Shown here piece after piece: positions 1-6,257 of a DNA stretch of 8,127 nt (positions are counted from its first letter, which is position 1; the number at the start of each line of letters is the position of its first letter). Made by a program: the position numbers and the translations under genes. The notes below the pieces were generated by a model. The model had not been told where the DNA came from. It did no database searches and was given only the letters and a program-made list of their open reading frames with translations. The DNA comes from an uncultured Fusicatenibacter sp. GTDB lineage: Bacteria > Bacillota > Clostridia > Lachnospirales > Lachnospiraceae. The stretch covers positions 1 through 8,127 of the forward strand of contig CABUPZ010000102.1 in assembly GCA_902493585.1 (NCBI GenBank). Reading direction: 5' to 3'.

Positions 1-333
1 GATATCGGAAAAAATCTGGTCATCATGATGATCGAGAGTGCAGGCATTGAAGTGATCGATCTTGGCGTCGATGTTCCGGCGGAGAAATTCGTGGAAACCA
101 TCCAGGCAAATCCCGATATCAATCTTGTGGGATGCTCGGCACTTCTGACAACGACTCTGGAATCTCTGAAGAATACAGTGGCGGCAATCAATCAGTGCCC
201 GAACCGGCAGAATTTTAAAGTCATGGTTGGCGGCGCTCCTGTAACACAGAAATTCGCGGATGAGATCGGTGCGGACGCGTATACGGAGAATGCGGCAGAG
301 GCGGCAAAGAAAGCAAAAGAACTCTGCGCATAA
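1..333 (+). CDS. Corrinoid (B12-binding) protein, C-terminal part; 5' end outside window
   Basis: The reading frame is open from base 1 and ends at TAA 331-333, giving 110 residues that begin DIGKNLV. This is the tail of the D-x-H-D-x-G-K-N corrinoid-binding motif, so the axial histidine would lie just before base 1. The B12-binding Rossmann-type domain follows, with EVIDLGVDV at residues 17-25, the S-x-L-x-T segment (SALLT, about 47-51) and the GG of KVMVGGAPVT around 72-81. In the family (MtaC, MtbC, MtvC and MetH-like modules) this domain carries the cobamide that shuttles a methyl group between two methyltransferases in the cytoplasm. Missing here are the N-terminal helical cap domain and the base-off histidine. 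It aligns without gaps to the complete corrinoid protein at 2695-3342, with 61 of 110 residues identical by hand count. It sits 28 bases before the activator gene and is probably in the same operon. Family assignment is secure; the methyl donor is unknown. Confidence 0.93.
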   Translation, partial: DIGKNLVIMMIESAGIEVIDLGVDVPAEKFVETIQANPDINLVGCSALLTTTLESLKNTVAAINQCPNRQNFKVMVGGAPVTQKFADEIGADAYTENAAEAAKKAKELCA

Positions 334-343
334 TACATAAAAC

Positions 344-351
344 AAAGGAGG
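344..351 (+). promoter_or_regulatory. Ribosome-binding site that decides the activator start
   Basis: AAAGGAGG is a near-perfect Shine-Dalgarno sequence. It lies only 1 base before the ATG at 353 but 10 bases before the in-frame GTG at 362. The spacing favours GTG 362 as the real start. Confidence 0.7.
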
Positions 352-361
352 CATGCGGGCA

Positions 362-2119
362 GTGGAAAAAGAATATACAGTGACGTTTCTGACGGGTCAG
401 AAAACAGTCCGCGTGCCGGAAGGAACGATCCTACTGGAGGCGGAACGTCTGGCGGAAGTGGAAACCGACGCGCTCTGCGGCGGGCATGGCATCTGCGGAA
501 AGTGTAAGAGAACGATCCAGACCGGCAGTGGGAAGCAGGAGGTTTTGGCGTGCTGCTTTCCGGTGCGGGAGGATCTGCAGGTCTGGATGCCCGAACGGGA
601 AAAACGGACCAGGATTCTCACAGAAGGCGTTCGCAGAGAGGTACGTCCGGACAGCGGAATTTCCGTTGTGCCGCTGAACGTGCTTCCCATCTGTGCGGGA
701 GAGCCGGACAGTATCCAGGAACGGGTACAGCAGGTAGCGGAGCGTGAAACCGGGATTCCGGCGGAAGAAATCCGGATCGTACCCCGGCTTGCCGGAAGCA
801 TATACCGTGTGCTGCAGGAGACAAACGGTTCCTGTTTCGGTATTCTTTACCAGAACGGAAAGGAGGCAGAGCTTCTGGAACTGTGCAGTGAGAGACCGGA
901 GCCATATCTTCTCGCGGTGGATATCGGAACGACCACGCTTGCCGGTTATCTGATGAAAGCAGATTCCGGAAAAATCTGTGCAAAGGTCAGCCGGGTCAAT
1001 CCCCAGACGGCTTTTGGAGCGGATGTGATCACCCGGGCGGATTATGGGCTGGAACACGGGATACAGGAACTGACGCAGGCAATCCGGGAGGCGGTTCGGG
1101 AGCTTGCCGGTGATGCGGCGAAAGCTGCGGAAATCGTTCCGCGGCAGATTTGTCTGGCGGCGATTGCAGGAAATACCTGTATGCATCATCTGTTTCTGGG
1201 AATTTCTCCGGAGGCGCTGGTGAAAGCGCCGTACAGTCCTGTGGTGAGAGAGTCTATGGAACTGGAAGAACAGGAAATTTCTATTGGAATCCATCCACAG
1301 GGCAAGATCCGCATGCTGCCGAATCTCGCAGGTTTCGTCGGCGCTGATACCTCTGCCTGTCTCCTTGCGGCGGAGTTTGACCGGAGGGAGCAGGTGACAC
1401 TGCTTCTGGATATCGGAACGAACGGTGAAATGGTCCTTGGCACCCGGGAGCGTGCATTTGCGTGTTCTACGGCGGCAGGGCCTGCCTTCGAGGGAGCGAA
1501 GATTTCCTGCGGAATGAGAGGCGCTGCCGGCGCTATCGACCATGTGTGGCTGGAAGACGGGAATATCAGGTACTCTGTGATCGAAAATGAAAAGCCGACG
1601 GGTATCTGCGGTTCAGGGCTTCTGGATGCGGCGGCGGTCTTTCTGGAATGTGGAATCCTGGACAGCAGCGGAGTGTTTGCCGGGGAAACCAAAGGGCAGC
1701 AGAAGGCATATCTTTACCGCGGAGCAAATAAGGACGAAAGCATCTGCCTGACCCAGAAGGATATCAGTGAACTGCAGCTTGCAAAAGCTGCAATCGCGGC
1801 CGGGATCCGGATTCTGTGCGAAAAGCTTCAGATCCGGCCGGAAGAGATTGAAAAAGTACTGATAGCAGGAGCCTTTGGTTCCTATATGAATCCGGCAAGC
1901 GCATGCAGGATCGGTCTTTTGCCGGGCATCCGTCAGGAAAGGATCGAGGCTGTGGGGAATGCTGCCGGGGAAGGCGCACGGCTGGCGGCGGTGAGCCGTT
2001 CGGAATGGAAACGCTGCTGCAGGATGGCAAAAAAGATCGGATTTGTGGAACTTGCGGCGGAGGATGAATTTTCCGATTTTTTTGTGGAGGAACTGGAATT
2101 TCCGGAACCTTTTGCATAA
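362..2119 (+). CDS. Ferredoxin/ASKHA-type corrinoid activation protein (RACo/RamA-like, DUF4445)
   Basis: Predicted ATP-dependent reductive activator that returns an inactive Co(II) corrinoid protein to Co(I). The protein has 585 residues from GTG 362. The N-terminus is a [2Fe-2S] ferredoxin domain with C39-x5-C45-x2-C48 (CGGHGICGKC) and a fourth cysteine at C64 or C65. A linker follows, then a large ASKHA ATPase-fold region with DIGTTT (187-192), GNTCMHH (270-276), DIGTNGE (350-356), AAGPAFEGA (371-379), CGSG (416-419) and AGAFG (502-506). This order and length fit the RACo class of O-demethylase and CO dehydrogenase/acetyl-CoA pathway activators. RamA, by contrast, has C-terminal 4Fe-4S clusters, which are not seen here. 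An in-frame ATG at 353 would add three residues but sits 1 base from the Shine-Dalgarno. The gene lies between two corrinoid protein genes, its presumed substrates. The family call is strong; which corrinoid protein it serves is inference. Confidence 0.93.
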   Translation: MEKEYTVTFLTGQKTVRVPEGTILLEAERLAEVETDALCGGHGICGKCKRTIQTGSGKQEVLACCFPVREDLQVWMPEREKRTRILTEGVRREVRPDSGISVVPLNVLPICAGEPDSIQERVQQVAERETGIPAEEIRIVPRLAGSIYRVLQETNGSCFGILYQNGKEAELLELCSERPEPYLLAVDIGTTTLAGYLMKADSGKICAKVSRVNPQTAFGADVITRADYGLEHGIQELTQAIREAVRELAGDAAKAAEIVPRQICLAAIAGNTCMHHLFLGISPEALVKAPYSPVVRESMELEEQEISIGIHPQGKIRMLPNLAGFVGADTSACLLAAEFDRREQVTLLLDIGTNGEMVLGTRERAFACSTAAGPAFEGAKISCGMRGAAGAIDHVWLEDGNIRYSVIENEKPTGICGSGLLDAAAVFLECGILDSSGVFAGETKGQQKAYLYRGANKDESICLTQKDISELQLAKAAIAAGIRILCEKLQIRPEEIEKVLIAGAFGSYMNPASACRIGLLPGIRQERIEAVGNAAGEGARLAAVSRSEWKRCCRMAKKIGFVELAAEDEFSDFFVEELEFPEPFA

Positions 2120-2167
2120 GATCGTATCGAAGAATAGAAGAACAGGGAAGGAAAGGAGGCGTGGCAG

Positions 2168-2698
2168 ATGGAGCAGTGGATCCAGATTGCTTTGGAGGAA
2201 GGATTTACCTATGCGAAAGAACTGAAAATGGACACCATCGAACTTCTTCCGGAAGTGCGGAAGATGTGTGAAAACAACACCTGCCGGGCTTATGGAAAAA
2301 ACTGGGCCTGTCCGCCTGCCTGTGGAACTCTGGAGGAATGCGGTGAGAGACTGAAAGGATATTCCCGCGGAATCCTTCTGCAGACGGTCGGCGAGATTGA
2401 AGACTGGATGGATTTTGAAGGAATGATGGAAACAGAAAAAAAGCACAAGGAAACCTTTGAACGTTTTGTGGATCGGGTTCGGAAACAGGAGCCGGATGCG
2501 CTGCCGGTGGGAACCGGCGGATGCCGTATCTGTGCGCAGTGTACCTACCCCGACGAACCCTGCCGCTTCCCGGAAAAAAGCTTTACGTCCATGGAAGCAT
2601 ACGGAATGGAAGTCAACCGGATCTGTAAGAACAACGGACTGAGCTATAATTATGGGCCGGGCAAGATTGCCTATACGGCATGCTGTTTTCTGCCATGA
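2168..2698 (+). CDS. DUF2284 cysteine-rich putative metal-binding protein
   Basis: The protein has 176 residues and no signal peptide or membrane segment, so it is probably cytoplasmic. It has 12 cysteines, in a first group at C34, C39, C48, C52 and C58 (including CRAYGKNWACPPACG, 39-53), a second group at C119, C122, C125 and C132 (GCRICAQC then PCRFP), and C153, C172 and C173. The C-x2-C-x2-C-x6-C group resembles an iron-sulfur binding site. This pattern is that of DUF2284, a family repeatedly found beside corrinoid methyltransferase genes and without a settled function. ATG 2168 is preceded by GGAGG at 2155-2159 with 8 bases of spacing. The stop codon overlaps the start of the next corrinoid protein (ATGA, 2695-2698), so the two are probably translationally coupled. 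A role in electron delivery or corrinoid-protein maintenance is plausible but is inference from context. Confidence 0.88.
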   Translation: MEQWIQIALEEGFTYAKELKMDTIELLPEVRKMCENNTCRAYGKNWACPPACGTLEECGERLKGYSRGILLQTVGEIEDWMDFEGMMETEKKHKETFERFVDRVRKQEPDALPVGTGGCRICAQCTYPDEPCRFPEKSFTSMEAYGMEVNRICKNNGLSYNYGPGKIAYTACCFLP

Positions 2699-3342
2699 GT
2701 GACAGCGAACGGAAGATCATTCAGATTGCCGAGGCGGTAGAGGAAGGGCATCCGAAGGATGTGGAAAAACTTGTGCAGGAAGCGGTACAGGCAGGGGTAT
2801 CGCCGCTTCTGATCCTGAGAGACAGCCTGACGCCGGCAATCCAGAGTATAGGAAAAAAATATAAGGATGATGAGGTATATATCATAAAAATACTTTCTTC
2901 TGCAAGAGCGATGAAATATGGGCTCAGGGCGCTGAAGCCTTATCTGGAGCGGGAACACTCTTTTTCCTGTGGAAAGGCGATCATCGGGACGGCGGAAGGT
3001 GATCTGCACGATATGGGAAAAAATCTGGTAGCTCTGATGTTTGAAACGGCTGGATTTGAGGTGATTGACCTTGGCGTGGACGTTTCAGAGAAAAAATTTT
3101 TGAAGACCGTGGAAGAACACCCGGATACGGCTGTCGTGTGTATTTCTTCTCTGCTGACCACGTCTATGGAGAGTATGAAACGGACGGTACAGGTATTGAA
3201 CCGTTACAGAGAAAAATTTCAGTTTAAGGTCATGGTCGGAGGCGGACCGGTAACGGAAGAATTTGCCCGTGAGATCGGGGCGGATGTCTATACCGAGGAC
3301 GCCTATACGGCGGCAACTGAGGCAAGAAAGCTTGTGGAATAA
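2695..3342 (+). CDS. Corrinoid (B12-binding) protein, complete
   Basis: The protein has 215 residues. Residues 1-90 form the B12-binding cap domain (helical, with KKYKDDEVYIIKILSSARAM around 54-73). Residues 91-215 form the cobalamin-binding Rossmann-type domain. The motif DLHDMGKN (103-110) supplies His105 as the expected lower axial cobalt ligand, followed by SSLLT (151-155) and GGG (182-184). This matches the D-x-H-x2-G ... S-x-L ... GG signature of MtaC/MtbC/MtvC-type methyl carriers, and the length is normal for them. I chose ATG 2695 because it overlaps the DUF2284 stop codon. No Shine-Dalgarno is visible, so translation probably depends on coupling. An in-frame ATG at 2680 would add five residues (MLFSA). 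The methyltransferase gene follows after 16 bases. It is a paralogue of the partial corrinoid protein at the window start. Carrier function is well supported; the substrate is unknown. Confidence 0.95.
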   Translation: MSDSERKIIQIAEAVEEGHPKDVEKLVQEAVQAGVSPLLILRDSLTPAIQSIGKKYKDDEVYIIKILSSARAMKYGLRALKPYLEREHSFSCGKAIIGTAEGDLHDMGKNLVALMFETAGFEVIDLGVDVSEKKFLKTVEEHPDTAVVCISSLLTTSMESMKRTVQVLNRYREKFQFKVMVGGGPVTEEFAREIGADVYTEDAYTAATEARKLVE

Positions 3343-3358
3343 GAAGGAGGAACGCAGT

Positions 3359-4369
3359 ATGACAAGTATTGAAACATACAGAAAATTTATGGAGAACGGA
3401 ACCGCGGATGAACTGATCGCACAGTATGAGCCGCTGGAATTTGTGCTCTCTGACCCGATCACCCGCCAGCATATGCAGGGACGTGTGGAAGGTGAAGATG
3501 GTAAGGATGCATGGGGAACCACGCATCGCTGGAAAAAGGGCGATCATGCGGCGATTCCTTATATTACGCCGGAGAATGTTGTGTGTCCGGATGTTACAGA
3601 ATGGCAGAAATACTGCAAAAAGCCGAATACACTGTTTCCGGAGGAAGATTGGAAACAGGCAGAAGAGGACGCGGAAAAGATCCGTCAGGAGGGAACTCAT
3701 CTGGTATCTGTCCTGATGGCGACGGGACTTTTCGAGCAGCTCCATTTTCTGATGGGATTTGAGGATACGCTTCTGAATTTTATCATGGAACCGGATTCTG
3801 TCCATGAGTTGCTGGATTACATCATGGAATACCGGATGTCCATGGCAGAGGAACTGATCCGTCACATCAAACCGGACGTTGTCCTGTCCCACGATGACTG
3901 GGGAGCGAAAGACCGGTTGTTTATGGATCCGGATACTTACCGTGAGTTCTTCAAAGACCGTTACGAAAAACTGTACCGCCATATCAAAGAGGTCGGCAAG
4001 GAAGTAGGCAAGGACATCATCGTGATCCATCACGCAGACAGCCACTGTGCGGAGATTATCGATGATATGGCAGATATGCATATCGACATCTGGCAGGGCG
4101 TTTTGCCGAGCAATGACATTCCGGCGCTGCAGCGTCATCTGATGGGTAAAAAACCATATCTGATGGGCGGTATCGACGCGGGAATTGTGGACAATCCGTT
4201 TTCTACGGAGGAAGAAGTAGGCCAGGAAGTACAGCGCGCGATTCATGATTCCGAGGGACTGCCGGGCTTTATTCCGTGTATTACCTACGGACTGCCGGAG
4301 AGTATCCGTCCAGGAATCTTTGAGATGATTTCAGAAGAAATTGAAAAGTATAACAAGTCAAAAAAGTAA
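3359..4369 (+). CDS. URO-D family corrinoid methyltransferase (MtaA/MtvB-like fold)
   Basis: The protein has 336 residues, typical of uroporphyrinogen decarboxylase-family TIM-barrel proteins. ATG 3359 has AAGGAGG at 3344-3350 with 8 bases of spacing; the frame stays open upstream but runs through the corrinoid gene. Family landmarks are the HDDWG strand end (178-182), the helix FMDPDTYREFFKDRYEKL (188-205), the IHHADSHCAEI segment (223-233), DIWQG (243-247), LMGGID (268-273) and the late cysteine C307 in PCITYG. True heme-pathway HemE is unlikely given the operon and the zinc-type late cysteine. In MtaA-like enzymes zinc is held by H-x-C plus a late Cys. Here the aligned site appears to read H225-A-D227, with an extra H229-C230 just after. 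The enzyme could demethylate the substrate (methyltransferase I) or pass the methyl on to an acceptor (methyltransferase II). Context supports methyl transfer with the adjacent corrinoid protein; direction and substrate are unresolved. Confidence 0.88.
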   Translation: MTSIETYRKFMENGTADELIAQYEPLEFVLSDPITRQHMQGRVEGEDGKDAWGTTHRWKKGDHAAIPYITPENVVCPDVTEWQKYCKKPNTLFPEEDWKQAEEDAEKIRQEGTHLVSVLMATGLFEQLHFLMGFEDTLLNFIMEPDSVHELLDYIMEYRMSMAEELIRHIKPDVVLSHDDWGAKDRLFMDPDTYREFFKDRYEKLYRHIKEVGKEVGKDIIVIHHADSHCAEIIDDMADMHIDIWQGVLPSNDIPALQRHLMGKKPYLMGGIDAGIVDNPFSTEEEVGQEVQRAIHDSEGLPGFIPCITYGLPESIRPGIFEMISEEIEKYNKSKK

Positions 4370-4380
4370 TCGGAACCCGG

Positions 4381-4396
4381 CAGGAGAGATCTCCTG
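4381..4396. repeat. Short inverted repeat (hairpin) after the methyltransferase gene
   Basis: CAGGAGA at 4381-4387 is complementary to TCTCCTG at 4390-4396 with 2 bases between. As RNA it would fold as about a 6-bp stem with a 4-base loop. It starts 12 bases after the stop codon and has no T-tract. It may be part of a 3' structure of the corrinoid operon message. Confidence 0.4.
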
Positions 4397-4404
4397 AAAG
4401 GTAA

Positions 4405-4454
4405 CAGTTCAGCCAGGTCTGACCAGCAAATGTGTGGACCTGGCTGAATCACTG
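4405..4454 (+). terminator. Strong hairpin, possible terminator or processing element of the corrinoid operon
   Basis: A perfect 12-bp inverted repeat, TTCAGCCAGGTC (4408-4419) and GACCTGGCTGAA (4437-4448), encloses a 17-base loop. CAGT (4405-4408) can also pair with ACTG (4451-4454) outside the main stem. The stem is stable, but the following bases (CTTGCC) are not a T-run, so classical intrinsic termination is doubtful. A T-rich stretch occurs only about 35 bases later, near 4483. It could be a Rho-type or 3'-end stabilising structure, or a regulatory inverted repeat. Confidence 0.45.
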
Positions 4455-4471
4455 TCTTGCCAAAAGGCTGT

Positions 4472-4515
4472 CAAAAGCCGCATTTCTTCGTTTCAAAAAC
4501 CGTGTTTCTTCGACT
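4472..4515. repeat. Imperfect tandem repeat, two 22-base units
   Basis: Bases 4472-4493 and 4494-4515 align without gaps at 17 of 22 positions. They share CAAAA, CCG and TTTCTTCG at the same places. The pair lies just upstream of the weak promoter-like region before the flippase gene. It may be a decayed duplication or a paired protein-binding site. Confidence 0.5.
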
Positions 4516-4516
4516 C

Positions 4517-4545
4517 TTTCTTTTTCGGGGAAAATGTAGTAAAAT
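4517..4545 (+). promoter_or_regulatory. Weak candidate promoter for the flippase-MATE pair
   Basis: TAAAAT at 4540-4545 is a reasonable -10 hexamer 63 bases before the flippase start. At the expected distance upstream (about 4517-4522) there is only a T-rich TTTCTT, a poor -35. A TTCGAC at 4509-4514 is too far away (25 bases). If this promoter is real, it may need an activator. Confidence 0.3.
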
Positions 4546-4608
4546 AGCTCTGGTCTGTTTTCTGGAAAGCAAAAACAGGAAAAAATGAAAAAAGGAAGAG
4601 AAATAACT

Positions 4609-6243
4609 ATGAGTGAAAAGAGCAGACAGTCCGGCGGAAATTTTCTCGTTCAGGGTTCTATCCTGGCGGCTGCCGGAATCATCGTCCGTCTGATCGGACT
4701 TCTCTACAAAATTCCAATGACAAGGATCCTTGGTGACGAAGGGATCGGATATTATAACACGGCCTATGAGATCTACAATATCGGTTTGATTCTGTCGTCG
4801 TACAGCCTGCCCCTTGCCGTTTCCAAACTGATCGCGAAAAAAGAGCAGGAGCGGGAACGGGGCGATGCCAACCGGGTTTTCCACTGCGGAATTGCCGTCG
4901 GCGTGTTTACCGGCGGATTGATGACGGTATTTTTGATTGCAGGTTCCGACTGGATTGCTTCGAAAATCTTCAACAGTCCGGGCAGTGCGCTTCCCCTCCG
5001 GATCATGGCGCCGACCATTCTTGTCTTTGCAGTCATGGGTGTATTCCGGGGATTTTTCCAGGGACATGGAAATATGATTCCCACTTCCCTGTCTCAGATC
5101 GTGGAGCAGGTGGTTCATGCGGCAGTCAGTATCTGGGCGTCCTGGGACTTTATGAACCGGTTTGCGTCACGGGAAAATCCGGCTTCCTATGGAGCGGCAG
5201 GAGGAACCCTGGGAACGCTGGTGGGCGCGCTGGCAGCTTTCGTGCTTCTTGCGGTTCTGATGAAGAAGGAGAGCAGCCGCAGAAAGCGCATGAGAAAGAC
5301 GGAAACGGAAGATGACTACAATTACAATCCGTCCTCCAGTTACGGGGAGATCATGAAACTGCTGATTCTGACGTTCACGCCGATCATCCTGAGCCAGTTC
5401 GTTTACCAGCTCAGCGGGTCAGTGGACAATTCCATGTTCGGACTGATCATGGGCGGAAAGGGACTGGATGAGAGCGAGCGGCTTTCCCTGCTCGGTATCT
5501 ATGGAGGAAAATACCGGTTGCTGACCAATGTGCCGGTGGCAATCGCTTCTTCTCTCGGGGCATCCATGATTCCGAGCATTGTGACTTCCAAAGTTATGGG
5601 CCGCCCCAAAGAGGTCAAGAGAAAGATTTCCATAACGATCAAATTTAATATGCTTCTGGCAATCCCCTGTTCTCTGGGAATGTTTGCGCTGGCTTCCCCG
5701 CTGATGCAGCTGGTATTTGGTGATGGGCGGAAAATGACCGAAGAATTGCTGATGCTGGGTTCTTCCGCAGTTATCTTTTTCTCCCTGTCCACGGTGACCA
5801 ATGCGGTTCTGCAGGGAATTGACCAGATGCGGAAATCGGTGACCCACTCGGCGATCTCGCTGGGAATCCATGTGGTGTTTGTTTACGTGATGCTGGAATA
5901 TCTTAATATGGGTGTTTACGGTCTGGTGATTGGAAACGTCACCTTTGCGTTGGTGGTATGTATTCTGAACTGGATTGCAATCGGTAAGACGCTGCACTAT
6001 CGTCAGGAGGTGCGCACGACGTTTGTCCTTCCATTCTGCGCTTCGGCCCTTATGGCGGCTGCGGCCCGGGGAATTTATCAGGGCGTTTATTTCCTGAGCA
6101 GTTCCAATACAGTCAGTGTATGCATCGCTGTGCTTCTTGCGATTCTGATCTATGGTGTGCTGATCATGAAAATCGGTGCGGTCAGGGAGGATGAGCTTCG
6201 ACAGATGCCGATGGGAACACGGCTGGCACGTTTCCTGAAATGA
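4609..6243 (+). CDS. SpoVB/MurJ-like polysaccharide flippase (MOP superfamily)
   Basis: The protein has 544 residues and many hydrophobic segments, probably 14 membrane helices as in the polysaccharide-export branch of the MOP superfamily. The N-terminus reads GGNFLVQGSILAAAGIIVRL (9-28), then KIPMTRILGDEGIGYYNTAY (34-53), a typical SpoVB-like start. The FRGFFQGHGNMIPTSLSQI segment (146-164), followed by EQVVH, is the conserved R...Q...P...Q..EQ region of SpoVB/MurJ proteins. A charged cytoplasmic loop (about 219-246, with RRKRMRK then EDDYNYN) separates two halves. The family flips lipid-linked oligosaccharides or peptidoglycan precursors across the membrane; SpoVB itself acts in spore cortex synthesis. 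ATG 4609 has AAAGGAAG at 4591-4598 in good position. An in-frame ATG at 4585 would add eight residues. The substrate is undetermined, and generic wall or polysaccharide precursor export is the safest statement. Confidence 0.88.
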   Translation: MSEKSRQSGGNFLVQGSILAAAGIIVRLIGLLYKIPMTRILGDEGIGYYNTAYEIYNIGLILSSYSLPLAVSKLIAKKEQERERGDANRVFHCGIAVGVFTGGLMTVFLIAGSDWIASKIFNSPGSALPLRIMAPTILVFAVMGVFRGFFQGHGNMIPTSLSQIVEQVVHAAVSIWASWDFMNRFASRENPASYGAAGGTLGTLVGALAAFVLLAVLMKKESSRRKRMRKTETEDDYNYNPSSSYGEIMKLLILTFTPIILSQFVYQLSGSVDNSMFGLIMGGKGLDESERLSLLGIYGGKYRLLTNVPVAIASSLGASMIPSIVTSKVMGRPKEVKRKISITIKFNMLLAIPCSLGMFALASPLMQLVFGDGRKMTEELLMLGSSAVIFFSLSTVTNAVLQGIDQMRKSVTHSAISLGIHVVFVYVMLEYLNMGVYGLVIGNVTFALVVCILNWIAIGKTLHYRQEVRTTFVLPFCASALMAAAARGIYQGVYFLSSSNTVSVCIAVLLAILIYGVLIMKIGAVREDELRQMPMGTRLARFLK

Positions 6244-6257
6244 CAGAGGAGGGAGCA

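Noticed and set aside
431..1543. Long open frame on the minus strand opposite the activator gene
   Set aside because: Its product is arginine/histidine-rich with no recognisable domain, and it is antisense to a strongly conserved protein. It is a shadow of codon bias on the coding strand.
3263..3358. Upstream extension of the URO-D gene into the corrinoid gene
   Set aside because: The extra 32 residues overlap conserved corrinoid protein codons, and ATG 3359 has a perfect Shine-Dalgarno at the right distance.
3230..4246. Long minus-strand open frame opposite the URO-D gene
   Set aside because: It has no family resemblance and overlaps two confidently identified genes. It is a shadow frame.
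3359..4369. Heme-pathway uroporphyrinogen decarboxylase (HemE)
   Set aside because: The operon is all corrinoid methyl-transfer genes, and the late cysteine and HHADSHC segment fit methyltransferase relatives better than HemE.
4370..4608. Possible cobalamin riboswitch in the gap
   Set aside because: The gap is short, and I could not find a convincing B12-box or multi-helix arrangement. It also lies downstream of the corrinoid operon, not before it.
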